Part shown: positions 33,768 through 42,158 of the stretch, piece by piece | Numbering within the stretch: position 1 is the stretch's first letter | Layout: every line of letters starts with the position of its first letter | From: Bryobacterales bacterium | Lineage (GTDB): Bacteria > Acidobacteriota > Terriglobia > Bryobacterales > Bryobacteraceae | DNA length: 42,158 nt | Direction: 5' to 3' | NCBI GenBank assembly: GCA_003167495.1 | Contig: PMSX01000352.1 | Coordinates: forward strand, 1-42,158 | Notes under the pieces: model-generated | Told to the model about the DNA's origin: nothing | Database searches by the model: none | What the model saw: only the letters and a program-made list of their open reading frames with translations | Translations under genes and position numbers: made by a program

Positions 33768-35855
33768 CTCGCCAAAGAAGGCCGTCATCCGCTCCAGCAA
33801 CGCCGTCAGCAGAACGGGATCGCTAACATGGTCGGCCGAGGGGAAAACCAGCACATCGGCCGATTTCCCCTTCCTCATCAACTCTTTCTGCAGCGCCAGA
33901 ATGTGCTCGAAATGGACTTCGCGGTCGTACAAATTAGCGGCCACCAGTAAGCGGCCTTTCAATGCCCCGGCATGATCGAATGCGTTGGAATCGCCGTAAG
34001 AGTATGCCCGCTGAGGCAGCAGTCCCAGGTACTTTTCGCTAAAGAAACCCGAACTCAACATCCAGTCAGTGATGGGAGAATCGGCGAACCCCTCCTTGAA
34101 GCCGTCGGAAAATTCAAGCATCGCGTGCACCACAGTGTGGCCGCCGTATCCGATTCCCCAAATGCCAAGCCGGTTTCGGTCCACAAACGGCAGCTCTCTT
34201 AAGTAGCTTACGACCTCTCGGAGGTCTGCCAGTTCGCGAGCGCCGAAACGATAGTGAATGGGCTCTTCAAAAAGATGCCCATAACCGCCAGACCCGCGCG
34301 CATCTACCATCAGAATCACATAGCCGCGCTTTGCCATGAATTGATGCCAGAGCAGCGGCCAGCCTCCCCAAGCGTTTTTCACCACGCGCCCGTCCGGCCC
34401 ATCGTAGGTGTAGACAATCACCGGATACTTGAGAGTCGCATTGAAATCAGGCGGCTTGATCATCATGGCCGCGAGCGGAGTCTGGTCATGCAAACGGATT
34501 GTGAGAGTCTCAGGCATCGGGCCCTGTTCTGCCTGCGCTTCCCCGACATGCGCCAACGTCGCGCCCTCCTCGTTTAGCAAATCAACGCTCGGCGGCTTGG
34601 TCGTTGCGGAGTAAGTATCCAAGAACCGGTCCAAGCGCGGCGAGAGCATTGGCGTGTGCCAGCCAGCCGCCACTGTGAGAGGTGAAACATCCCCACTGTC
34701 GACGGGCACTCGGTAAAGGTGGCTTTCCAAGGGGCTCTTCAGAGAGCCGGTAAAATAGACAACGTTGCGCTGTTCGTCAACCCCACTGACCGCATAAACA
34801 TCCCAGTTCCCGTGCGTAATTTGTTTGATCAAATTACCGTTCGTTTGATAAAGGTACAGGTGGCGAGAACCACCCCGCTCGCTCGACCACAAAAATCTCC
34901 TCCCATCCTTGAAAAAATATAGGTCGTTTGGGAGGTTGATCCAATATAGATCCCGCTCGGTCAAGATTGTGTGTGAGTGTCCAGTGGCGCATTCGGCAAT
35001 GAGCAGTTCGATTTCATTCTGTTCCCGATTGAGGCGCTCTATGGCCAGGCTCTTGCTGTCGTGCAGCCACACAACCCGCGTCAGGTAAGCTTTCGGTCCG
35101 GCCGCGATAACCTCCCGCGTCCGCTCTCCTGAGCTAACGCTTGCGAGCAAGATTCTCACTTGCGGCGTGGGAGTTCCAGGCAAGAAGTAATGTTGCTCCT
35201 TCCCCGAACTATCGGTGTCACCAACAGACTGGTGCTTCGCCACAGAACGTAAGTCAGTTTCCAGGTAGGCGATTTCAGACGAATCGGGGGCCCACCAATA
35301 TCCCGTTGTCAGCCCGAAAGCAGCGGCATATTGAGCATTCAACTCGCCCTTCAAAACATCGTCACTTCCGCCGATGGTGATGGCGCGGGCGCGACCCTCG
35401 CTAACGCTCATAAGATGCAGATTGTGTGACTGAACCCAACTCACCCGTCGCCCATCGGGCGAGACCTTCGCGTCAAGCACGGAGTCAGTCTCGCTGGCAA
35501 GCGGTTTTGCCGTTTTCGAAGCCAAATCAAACCAGCTGAGTTGGTGCTCGTTGGCCAACAACAGCGCCTCTCCGGAAGGCGCCCAATGAAAATAACGAAC
35601 CCATTCGGGAATGCTCAAAGCATCGCTTCGTCCGCTCGTCGCATCGACAATCAACAATTCCGGCTTGCCACGCGCCGGAAGGAGCAAGTAGCCCGCCTGA
35701 GTGCCGTCGGGGCTCCATTCAAGCTGTTTTGGTGGATCTAGCGACGCGGCTAGGTTCACCAGATCTTTTGTTGCCGGCCGCACAAATCCTAGCTGTGCCG
35801 GCAACGGCAGAGCGCAGGTCCCACTCACTATTAACCAAAATGCGACTTTCCACAT
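33762..35855 (-). CDS. Exported S9B (DPP-IV-like) peptidase homologue lacking the catalytic serine
   Basis: The protein (697 residues from this ATG) has a signal peptide (W-K-V-A-F-W-L-I-V ending A-L-P-L-P-A-Q), a beta-propeller with DPP-IV N-terminal-type repeats (W-S-P-D-G-T, V-S-P-D-G-R-R-V-S-W-V, W-A-P-D-S-S-E-I-A-Y), and an alpha/beta-hydrolase domain with V-Y-T-Y-D-G-P and D-A-R-G-S-G-G-Y-G. The nucleophile motif G-W-S-Y-G-G is here G-I-G-Y-G-G: the Ser codon is GGA (34149-34151). The Asp (in D-R-E-V-H-F) and His (in A-D-H) of the triad remain, while the H-G before the Asp is A-A. It is therefore probably not a peptidase. The frame can also begin at a GTG at 35936 that overlaps the upstream gene by 17 nt. 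Confidence 0.85.
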   Translation of the reverse strand: MWKVAFWLIVSGTCALPLPAQLGFVRPATKDLVNLAASLDPPKQLEWSPDGTQAGYLLLPARGKPELLIVDATSGRSDALSIPEWVRYFHWAPSGEALLLANEHQLSWFDLASKTAKPLASETDSVLDAKVSPDGRRVSWVQSHNLHLMSVSEGRARAITIGGSDDVLKGELNAQYAAAFGLTTGYWWAPDSSEIAYLETDLRSVAKHQSVGDTDSSGKEQHYFLPGTPTPQVRILLASVSSGERTREVIAAGPKAYLTRVVWLHDSKSLAIERLNREQNEIELLIAECATGHSHTILTERDLYWINLPNDLYFFKDGRRFLWSSERGGSRHLYLYQTNGNLIKQITHGNWDVYAVSGVDEQRNVVYFTGSLKSPLESHLYRVPVDSGDVSPLTVAAGWHTPMLSPRLDRFLDTYSATTKPPSVDLLNEEGATLAHVGEAQAEQGPMPETLTIRLHDQTPLAAMMIKPPDFNATLKYPVIVYTYDGPDGRVVKNAWGGWPLLWHQFMAKRGYVILMVDARGSGGYGHLFEEPIHYRFGARELADLREVVSYLRELPFVDRNRLGIWGIGYGGHTVVHAMLEFSDGFKEGFADSPITDWMLSSGFFSEKYLGLLPQRAYSYGDSNAFDHAGALKGRLLVAANLYDREVHFEHILALQKELMRKGKSADVLVFPSADHVSDPVLLTALLERMTAFFGEL

Positions 35856-35919
35856 TAGCGGGTGGAATAGCCAAAATAGGCGCTTTGACAGCTGCCTCTT
35901 ATCCCCTCGGTCTGTGTAC

Positions 35920-38900
35920 TCAAGCGCCACCTCCACGCTTGGTCGTTACGGTTATCGTAAAGATCTTTGTGCTCTTGGCTCCCGCTGAGTTGGTATACGT
36001 CGCCACATAGGTGTCGACACCCACGCTCAACGGAATATCGTTGATCTGACGCGAGGTGGAGGTATACCCGTTAGGGCCGGTCCAACTCCACGATCCGGTG
36101 AGCGGTTGCGGCCCAAGGTTCACGGTGGAGCCGTCGCTCACGGTTACGCTAGCGATCTCCTGCCAGCTTCCTCCGTTCACTTGGATGTAGGGAGTGATCG
36201 GGGTCGGAGCGTTCACGGTCAGAGTTAGGCTCGTGCTCTGCGTAAGCGAGCCACTTACGCCAGTAATAGTAACTGTGGCGGTGCCGGCGGTAGCCGTAGT
36301 GGATGCCGTGAGCGTTAATGTAGCCGATGAGGTAGAACTCGTCGGGCTGAAGCTGGCCGTCACGCCGCTCGGCAAACCGCTGGCAGAGAACCCTACCGTG
36401 CCCGTGAACCCGTTGACGGGAACCACTGTAACTGTCGAAGTCCCACTGGCTCCCTGCGTGACACTCAGGGTGGCGGGTGAGGCCGTGAGCGAATAATTCG
36501 ACTGACCCGTAACGGAGAGATTCAAAGTTGTCGTTTCACTCAAGCTGCCGGAAGTGCCGTTAACTGCCAGAACTGTAGTGCCTATGACAGCTGTGCTGGC
36601 CACACTCAGCGTCAACACCGTAGAACTGGTCGCACTGTACGGGACGAATAGAGCTGTCACCCCCGTCGGCAGACCGATAACGGCGAAGGTCACGCTGCCG
36701 CTGAACCCATTTGCGGGGACGATCGTGATCGTGGAGCTGCCGCTCGCTCCTTGCGCAATGCTCAAGCTCGCTGGCGACGCCGTCAATGCGAAACTCGGCG
36801 CGGCGGTAACGGTAAGAGTTACTGTGGTCGTGTGAGTCAAGCTACCCGAAGTGCCCGTAATCGTCACAACTGAACTACCGGTAGCGGCCGTGCTGGCTAC
36901 ACTCAGCGTCAACACAGTAGAAGTGGTAGAACTCGTCGGGCTGAAGCTAGCCGTGACACCGCTCGGCAAACCGGTTGCAGAGAATGCCACCGTGCCCGTG
37001 AACCCGTTGACGGGAGCCACTGCAAACGTCGAAGCCCCACTGGCTCCCTGCGCGACACTCAGGGTGGCGGGTGAGGCCGTGAGGGAATAATTCGACTGCC
37101 CTGTAACGGAGAGATTCAAAGTCGTCGTTTCAGTCAAACTGCCCGAAGTGCCGTTAATTGTCAGAAGTGTGTTGCCAAAAGCAGCCGCGCTGGCCACACT
37201 CAGTGTCAACACTGTAGAACTGGTCGCACTGTAAGGGACGAATAAAGCTGTCACGCCGCTCGGCAGACCGATGACAGCGAAGGTCACGCTGCCGCTGAAC
37301 CCATTTGCGGGAACTATAGTGATCGCGGAGCTGCCGCTCGCCCCCGGCGCAATACTTAAGCTCGCCGGAGATGCCGTCAAGGTGAAGTACGGCGCGGTTG
37401 TAACCGTAAGCGCCAGTGTGGTCGTATGAGTCAAGCTGCCGGAAGTCCCGGTAATCGTGATGGTCGCTGTGCCTGAGGCCGCCGTACTCGCCGCCGCGAT
37501 CGTCAACGTCGTTGCACTCGTTGAACTGGTCGGTTTAAACGAAGCTGTCACCCCGCTCGGCAGGCCGCTCGCCGAGAAGGAAACAGCGCCGGCGAACCCG
37601 TTGACGGGAACCACTGTAACTGTGGAAGTCCCGCTGGCTCCCGGCGCTATAGTCAGGCTGGCGGGCGAGGCACTGAGTGAATAATCAGGCTGAACTGTAA
37701 CGGAGAAATTTAAAGTTGTCGTCTCAGTCAAGCTGCCTGACGTGCCCGTAATTGTCAGAACTGTACTGACGGCGGGTGCTGTGCTGGCCACACTCAGCGT
37801 CAATACCGTTGAACTGCTTGCACTGTACGGGACGAATAAAGCCGTCACGCCGGTCGGCAAACCGATGACGGCGAAGGTCACGCTGCCCGTGAATCCGTTT
37901 GCCGGAATCACCGTGACCGTTGAACTTCCGGTCCCCCCCGGCGCAATGCTTAAGCTCCCCGGCGATGCCGTCAATGCGAAGCTCGGCGCGGCCGTAACAG
38001 TAAGGCTGACTGCGGTCGTATGAGTCAAGCTCCCGGAGGTGCCCGTAATCGTCACAATCGAAGTGCCGGTCGTGGCCGAACCCGACGCGCTCAATGTTAA
38101 TGTAGTCGCACTCGTGGAACTTGTCGGATTGAAAGAGGCCGTCACACCGCTCGGCAAACCGCTGGCCGAAAAAGCGACCGTCCCCGTAAAACCGCTCGAA
38201 GGAACTACGCTGACCGTAACCGTCCCACTTGCGCTCTGCGCGACCGTCAGATTGGTGGGGGCGGCAGTCAGGCTGAAATTGGGCGCAGCACTCACAGTGA
38301 GGTTGACCGCCACCGACTCAGTCAAGCTCCCTGAAGTGCCGATGACCGTTACAACCGAACTCCCAATCGCGGCGGTGGATGCGGCGCTTAATGTAAGCGT
38401 TGTTGTGCCGGAAGAACTTGTCGGACTAAAGGAAGCCGTCACCCCGCTGGGCAGGCCGCTCGCCGAAAAAGTGACTGTACCGGTGAAGCCGTTTGCCGGA
38501 ACCACCGTTATCGTGGAAGTCGCAGTCGCGCCGGGTGCCACGCTGACGCTTGCAGGATTCGCCGTCAAACTAAAGTTCGGGCCAGTCAGCAGACCATAAG
38601 CGCTGATGTAGTAGGCTGAACCCACGTAAACCTTGCCGTTTGCGACTGTGGGAGATGCAAAGCTCACGGCCGACCCCGGCACAGTGTCGCGCGCCGCGTT
38701 TGTCGCGCTCGAATAGAGCGTCGTAGCAACATTGGCGGCACTGTGAGCTCCCAAATATGACGGATAGGTGGGTCCACCCAATGCCGTGCTCGACGTATCG
38801 ATGGTCCAAACAATACCGTTCGTGCTGCCGTTAGCGGAAATCACCGGATTGGCCATATGCTGGGCAACAGCGGGTGATGTTTCGCTACTCACCGCCACAG

Positions 38901-40236
38901 GACTACTCGAAAGCACTCCGTTCATTAGGGAGTACTGCCAAAGAGGCACTCCCCCGCCGGGCCAAAAATAGACGTTCCCGTTCCAATAGGCCGACATCCC
39001 GAGCTCGCCTTCGGAAACACTCAGGCGTTGTAAAACATTATCGCCAGTTGTACCGTAACCTCCCAAATTGTCCCGGTTCAGCACAAAGATCACTCCTCCG
39101 GATAGAGTGTTATAGCCGGCTTGACCCTTTCCTAAGTTGATTAACAGGTGAGGGTACGGACCTGGCTGATCCGGAAGCACTAACACCCCGCCTGCGCCTA
39201 AGTCCGAGTTATCGGCATCTAAGGTAGCCTGATTGTACGGTGTAAAGTCGTCTGCAACCTGGAATCCAGAACTCAAATTCAGATTTACGATCGAATCGCC
39301 ATAGTCGACATTGCCCGTGGTATACGGAACAGTTGCGGTGAAGTCGCCATTCCCGGTCGCCACAAACATGCGGCCGGCTCCGCTTGTGCCGTCTGTATCT
39401 GCCGATAATCCTGCGCCCGACAACCAAATCCCAGCGCCAGACCCGTTAGGCGAACCCACAAACACTGCCAATTGCTGCAGCGTGCTTGCGCTGTAGCCCA
39501 TGATCCAACCGTGCCACGGACCCAAGTCGCAGAACGAGCCCCAACCAATGTAAACCGTCCCGTTCACCAATAACAAACCAGGCCGTTGATTCTCCCATTC
39601 CGGATCAAAAGCAAGCGTCCCTCCCGAACTCCCGCTTCCGCTCCCGCTCACCGTCGCCGTAATCGTAGTTGGACCGCCAAACTTCTCAGCACCGCTCGTG
39701 ACATCTAACGCGTGCAGTCGGGAGACGGGATAGCCGTTTTCCTGCGTCATCGATACCACGTACATCGTGTTCGTCGTTATATCGATCACTGGCGTGCCGG
39801 TGATTCCGTAGGTGGGGCCGCCAAGACTGCAATCTGACATCGTTGGTACTGCCGTTGCGCCCGCGGCAGCGCCGTGCGCCGCGTCGGTTAGGGTCACATT
39901 CCACAGCGGCGACCCGCCAGCATCTGCATCGAACGCAAAAACCGAGTCGTTCTCCGTTACTACGAAGACAACGTTGTGCGTCTTTCCAGCGATCGTTAGG
40001 CTTTGCAAATAGAGCGGCTGCGCGTAAACCTGCCCGTCCACCGGACTCGCAAATAACTGCCCGAAACTGGCTGCATTGACATTGGCCGGAGTCAAAATTG
40101 TTTCTTGCAAATTTTGTCCCGTACGTCCTATGTCGTTGTGATACGTAGTTACGCTGGTCTGTGACCATGCCACCGGCGGCAATAACAAGAATATTGGCAG
40201 AAGTTTGCGTCGGTCGCGGAACGAAGAACTATGCAT
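35920..40236 (-). CDS. Large exported protein: PQQ-like beta-propeller plus eight Ig-like repeats
   Basis: From the ATG at 40236 the protein has 1438 residues. A signal peptide (R-D-R-R-K-L-L-P-I-F-L-L-L then W-S-Q) is followed by about 500 residues resembling PQQ-like (BamB-type) propellers (repeated strands such as V-Y-A-Q-P-L-Y and G-T-P-V-I-D, G-G-V-I-F-V-L-N). Then come eight 99-residue Ser/Thr/Gly-rich repeats (about 554-1345) and a last Ig-like domain of about 93 residues. No LPXTG, PEP-CTERM or T9SS tail is evident, so the mode of surface attachment is unclear. It is likely a secreted or cell-surface binding or adhesion protein; the ligand is unknown. A TTG at 40275 is an alternative start. 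Confidence 0.85.
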   Translation of the reverse strand: MHSSSFRDRRKLLPIFLLLPPVAWSQTSVTTYHNDIGRTGQNLQETILTPANVNAASFGQLFASPVDGQVYAQPLYLQSLTIAGKTHNVVFVVTENDSVFAFDADAGGSPLWNVTLTDAAHGAAAGATAVPTMSDCSLGGPTYGITGTPVIDITTNTMYVVSMTQENGYPVSRLHALDVTSGAEKFGGPTTITATVSGSGSGSSGGTLAFDPEWENQRPGLLLVNGTVYIGWGSFCDLGPWHGWIMGYSASTLQQLAVFVGSPNGSGAGIWLSGAGLSADTDGTSGAGRMFVATGNGDFTATVPYTTGNVDYGDSIVNLNLSSGFQVADDFTPYNQATLDADNSDLGAGGVLVLPDQPGPYPHLLINLGKGQAGYNTLSGGVIFVLNRDNLGGYGTTGDNVLQRLSVSEGELGMSAYWNGNVYFWPGGGVPLWQYSLMNGVLSSSPVAVSSETSPAVAQHMANPVISANGSTNGIVWTIDTSSTALGGPTYPSYLGAHSAANVATTLYSSATNAARDTVPGSAVSFASPTVANGKVYVGSAYYISAYGLLTGPNFSLTANPASVSVAPGATATSTITVVPANGFTGTVTFSASGLPSGVTASFSPTSSSGTTTLTLSAASTAAIGSSVVTVIGTSGSLTESVAVNLTVSAAPNFSLTAAPTNLTVAQSASGTVTVSVVPSSGFTGTVAFSASGLPSGVTASFNPTSSTSATTLTLSASGSATTGTSIVTITGTSGSLTHTTAVSLTVTAAPSFALTASPGSLSIAPGGTGSSTVTVIPANGFTGSVTFAVIGLPTGVTALFVPYSASSSTVLTLSVASTAPAVSTVLTITGTSGSLTETTTLNFSVTVQPDYSLSASPASLTIAPGASGTSTVTVVPVNGFAGAVSFSASGLPSGVTASFKPTSSTSATTLTIAAASTAASGTATITITGTSGSLTHTTTLALTVTTAPYFTLTASPASLSIAPGASGSSAITIVPANGFSGSVTFAVIGLPSGVTALFVPYSATSSTVLTLSVASAAAFGNTLLTINGTSGSLTETTTLNLSVTGQSNYSLTASPATLSVAQGASGASTFAVAPVNGFTGTVAFSATGLPSGVTASFSPTSSTTSTVLTLSVASTAATGSSVVTITGTSGSLTHTTTVTLTVTAAPSFALTASPASLSIAQGASGSSTITIVPANGFSGSVTFAVIGLPTGVTALFVPYSATSSTVLTLSVASTAVIGTTVLAVNGTSGSLSETTTLNLSVTGQSNYSLTASPATLSVTQGASGTSTVTVVPVNGFTGTVGFSASGLPSGVTASFSPTSSTSSATLTLTASTTATAGTATVTITGVSGSLTQSTSLTLTVNAPTPITPYIQVNGGSWQEIASVTVSDGSTVNLGPQPLTGSWSWTGPNGYTSTSRQINDIPLSVGVDTYVATYTNSAGAKSTKIFTITVTTKRGGGA
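36202..38577 (-). repeat. Eight tandem 297-bp coding repeats with a 594-bp higher-order unit
   Basis: Each 99-residue repeat starts like N/S-F/Y-S/A-L-T-A-S-P-A-S-L-S and carries G-T-S-G-S-L-T near residue 80. Two types occur: A (F-S-A-S-G-L-P-S-G-V-T-A-S-F-S-P-T) and B (F-A-V-I-G-L-P-T-G-V-T-A-L-F-V-P-Y). In protein order they run A-A-B-A-B-A-B-A. DNA near 36491 and near 37085 is almost the same, 594 bp apart, showing duplication of a B-A pair. Confidence 0.9.
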
Positions 40237-40282
40237 TTCTAATCGATTAAGCCTATGGTAGGGGCTACGGCGCAATACTCCT

Positions 40283-40306
40283 AGTACTTTCCGTACTGGG
40301 AGTACT
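40283..40306. repeat. Three GTACT motifs with a 9-bp period
   Basis: GTACT is at 40284-40288, 40293-40297 and 40302-40306; the first and third are part of AGTACT palindromes. It lies between the divergent repeat-protein gene (ATG at 40236) and the broken membrane-protein gene, so it may be an iterated regulator site. Confidence 0.4.
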
Positions 40307-40335
40307 TGGGGTCTTTTAAGTTACGCCAAATCGTG

Positions 40336-40853
40336 GTGCGCCATACAACTTTGATTGAACAAAACGTGCATCATCTGGCAATCGCTCTCTCCGCGTTTCT
40401 CTTAATCTATCATCAGGCGACGACGTGGATTCCGCTTTTTCCTTGGAACGACTTGGAACGGTTTTCTCGAAGGGAGATCGCGTTGGAGACCGCATTCAAT
40501 GGTCTCTTGATGGGAACGGGCCTCGTCTGTGTCCTTGTCGGAAAAGCAGGCTTCTCTCACTGGTACCCGCTCATCTACTATCCGTTTCTTTTGATGGGCG
40601 AGTGTATCGATTGGTGGATTCCCTATTTTCAGACTCGTTCGCCAACGCCAGAAAGATTTGGGATTACGAGGCCAAGTATTCTCGGATCCTCAAGCTAATT
40701 CCGCACAGAACCGGCAAGAGAACGCCCGATGCCGATCACAGTGTGTTGCACCTAGCGACTGTCGCGCGCAATCTTTCGTCCAACGAAGTGCGCGCGTGTT
40801 GCAACTCGCCCTCCAACCTCGCCACCAGTTCTGCAACGCTGGGCACGTCGTGA
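40336..40853 (+). pseudogene. Small membrane protein gene, frameshifted and truncated
   Basis: The first part (from about GTG 40336 to 40629) encodes a protein with three hydrophobic stretches ending L-L-M-G-E-C-I-D-W-W-I-P-Y-F. At the TTTT run 40626-40629 the frame ought to shift by one base: the alternative frame continues as S-D-S-F-A-N-A-R-K-I-W-D-Y-E-A-K-Y-S, then P-D-A-D-H-S-V-L-H-L-A-T-V, which looks like the natural continuation of this small acidobacterial-type membrane family. After that the frame runs into the convergent nitronate monooxygenase gene (overlap 40736-40853), where it loses protein character, so the C-terminal helix seems lost too. I infer a decayed gene; a sequencing error would explain only the first lesion. 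Confidence 0.5.
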
Positions 40854-41734
40854 ATCACGCCGATTCCTTGCCCGCATCCCCAAATATCGCGCCAGGCTTT
40901 GGCCTCCATATTGCCGCCCGAACCAAAATCCATCTGCGACGCGTCGCTCTCGGGCAAGTTTGCCGGATCTAAACCCGCGTTCTCTACGGAAGGCTTCAAA
41001 TAGTTGCCATGCACGCCGGTAAAGAGGTTGGTATATACAATGTCGTCCGCGCTGGAATCCACAATCATGCTCTTGTACATATCCGGCGCATTCGCTTCCC
41101 GCGTTGCGATAAAGGCGGAACCCATATACGCCAGATCCGCCCCACACGCCAGCGCGGCCAAGATGGAAGCGCCATTCGCAATGGAACCGGCTAACGCGAC
41201 TGGCCCGTCAAACCACTCGCGAATCTCCTGCATCAACGCGAACGGCGAAAGCGTCCCTGCATGCCCACCACCTCCGGCCGCCACGGGAATCAAACCGTCC
41301 GCGCCTTTTTCGATAGCTTTATGCGCGAAACGGTTATTGATCACGTCGTGCAGCGTAATTCCGCCGTAACTATGTACGGCTTGGTTCAGTTCCTCGCGCG
41401 CGCCTAAAGACGTTATGATGACTGGCACTTTGTGCTTCACGCACAAAGCAAGATCCTGTTCCAGACGATTATTTGACTTGTGGACAATCTGGTTTACGGC
41501 GAATGGCGCAACGCGGAGCGTCGGGTTCGCCGTAGCCCACGCCGTCAATTCTTCGTTGATCCGATGGAGCCATTCGTCCAACAGCGAGGCAGGCCTCGCG
41601 TTCAGTGCCGGAAACGCGCCCATAATGCCCGCCTTGCACTGAGCTAGAACGAGATCTGGTGTCGAGATAACAAACAGCGGCGATCCGACTACCGGTAATC
41701 GTAGACGTCCACGCAACATTTCTGGCAACGCCAT
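40736..41734 (-). CDS. Nitronate monooxygenase (2-nitropropane dioxygenase family)
   Basis: The 332-residue FMN-dependent TIM barrel has the early V-V-G-S-P-L-F-V-I-S-T-P, V-N-Q-I in strand 3, the catalytic region A-G-G-G-G-H-A-G near residue 155, and the FMN phosphate site A-G-S-I-A-N-G-A-S-I-L-A-A-L-A-C-G-A-D-L-A-Y-M-G-S. Members oxidise toxic alkyl nitronates such as propionate-3-nitronate. Length and motifs are normal. The neighbours give no further hint of function. Confidence 0.9.
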   Translation of the reverse strand: MALPEMLRGRLRLPVVGSPLFVISTPDLVLAQCKAGIMGAFPALNARPASLLDEWLHRINEELTAWATANPTLRVAPFAVNQIVHKSNNRLEQDLALCVKHKVPVIITSLGAREELNQAVHSYGGITLHDVINNRFAHKAIEKGADGLIPVAAGGGGHAGTLSPFALMQEIREWFDGPVALAGSIANGASILAALACGADLAYMGSAFIATREANAPDMYKSMIVDSSADDIVYTNLFTGVHGNYLKPSVENAGLDPANLPESDASQMDFGSGGNMEAKAWRDIWGCGQGIGVIHDVPSVAELVARLEGELQHARTSLDERLRATVARCNTL

Positions 41735-41805
41735 AGCTATTGCATCTTAGCGGACGTCTGCTTAAAAGTTTGCGCTGGTTCTACGCTATGCCGTCAAGCG
41801 ACGCG

Positions 41806-42158
41806 TCAAGCCACTTTCGCTTCGTAAACGTCCGGGTCCGTTGCGTCCGCCAGTGCTTGCCTCGCCTGTTCGGCCAATCCACGCAAGCGAGCGTGTTTGG
41901 GTCGGCTCAATCTTCGTTCCACGCTCCGCCTCGCACGCAATAACCGAATGCGCACCGCCGTTTCAGACCAGCCATATTGACGGGCGATTTCCTGAACCTT
42001 GAAGCCCTCAATATAATGACCTTCAAGAACCGCCCGGTCATTCGGCTTGCACGAATTCAAAATCCGCTTCACATCAATAGCTGCCACATTCAGCCGTGCC
42101 GGCGCTTGCATATCCGGCAACGTTTGTGTCTGCGGTTCACGCCGCAAATAAGTTCTGT
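41806..42158 (-). CDS. Sigma-70 family (ECF-type) RNA polymerase sigma factor, C-terminal part
   Basis: The frame is open to the window edge, so the N-terminus with region 2 is not seen. The visible part holds a region 4-like helix-turn-helix: I-L-N-S-C-K-P-N-D-R-A-V-L-E-G-H-Y-I-E-G-F-K-V-Q-E-I-A-R-Q-Y-G-W-S-E-T-A-V-R-I-R-L, followed by L-R-A-R-R, as in ECF sigma factors that recognise the -35 element. A short, basic tail of about 30 residues follows. A sigma-like regulator lacking region 2 cannot be excluded from this fragment. Confidence 0.75.
   Translation of the reverse strand, partial: RTYLRREPQTQTLPDMQAPARLNVAAIDVKRILNSCKPNDRAVLEGHYIEGFKVQEIARQYGWSETAVRIRLLRARRSVERRLSRPKHARLRGLAEQARQALADATDPDVYEAKVA

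Noticed and set aside
36202..38577. Possible CRISPR-like or satellite array
   Set aside because: The units are 297 bp, lie in frame in one long gene and have no short repeat-spacer structure.
36194..38599. Series of plus-strand open frames opposite the Ig-repeat gene
   Set aside because: They recur every 594 or 297 bp and are antisense shadows of the repeated Thr/Ser/Val codons; the minus-strand frame has the signal peptide, domains and continuous length.

Overview
The window reads as chromosomal DNA of an Acidobacteriota bacterium, most likely of the Solibacter/Bryobacter type. The reasons are a very large TonB-dependent receptor with an N-terminal carboxypeptidase-regulatory-like domain, a long exported protein with a PQQ-like propeller and Ig-like repeats, moderately high GC, and many GTG/TTG starts with 4-nt gene overlaps. 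This is inferred from gene style; no rRNA is present to prove it. I see no tRNA, CRISPR array, IS element or prophage.

Layout. 1-1270 (+): the end of a polysaccharide flippase and a small membrane protein. 1446-11955 (-): a tightly packed transcription unit that starts with a histidine attenuator (17-aa leader peptide with six His codons, then a rho-independent terminator). It continues hisI-hisG-hisD-hisC-HAD phosphatase-hisB-hisH-hisF-hisA and runs without a gap into a sorbosone-dehydrogenase-like protein, an O-antigen ligase-like protein and an exported EEP hydrolase. No classical histidinol-phosphatase and no hisE lie here; the HAD protein between hisC and hisB is the obvious candidate for the phosphatase. 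12138-14577 (+): dnaB and a ketopantoate-reductase-like gene.

14629-24684: a KaiBC signalling locus. On the minus strand kaiC-kaiB-PAS protein-four-PAS hybrid kinase-REC/kinase-like protein follow each other; on the plus strand a large membrane-bound CHASE3 hybrid kinase with two receivers is divergently transcribed. The shared 435-bp intergenic region carries several phased repeats and palindromes that look like operators. There is no kaiA, and KaiC has a Ser-Ser phosphosite pair and a shortened tail, as in the KaiC2 type. The final kinase-like protein lacks the key ATP-binding residues.

24733-31119 (-): the TonB-dependent receptor, a zinc-independent MDR oxidoreductase overlapping trpD, and a DinB-family gene broken by one frameshift. 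31284-33767 (+): sucC-sucD-ndk. 33762-40236 (-): an S9 (DPP-IV-like) protein whose catalytic serine is replaced by glycine, and the 1438-aa propeller/Ig-repeat protein, whose eight 99-aa repeats grew by duplication of a two-domain unit. 40336-42158: a frameshifted membrane-protein gene, a nitronate monooxygenase and the 3' end of a sigma-factor-like gene.
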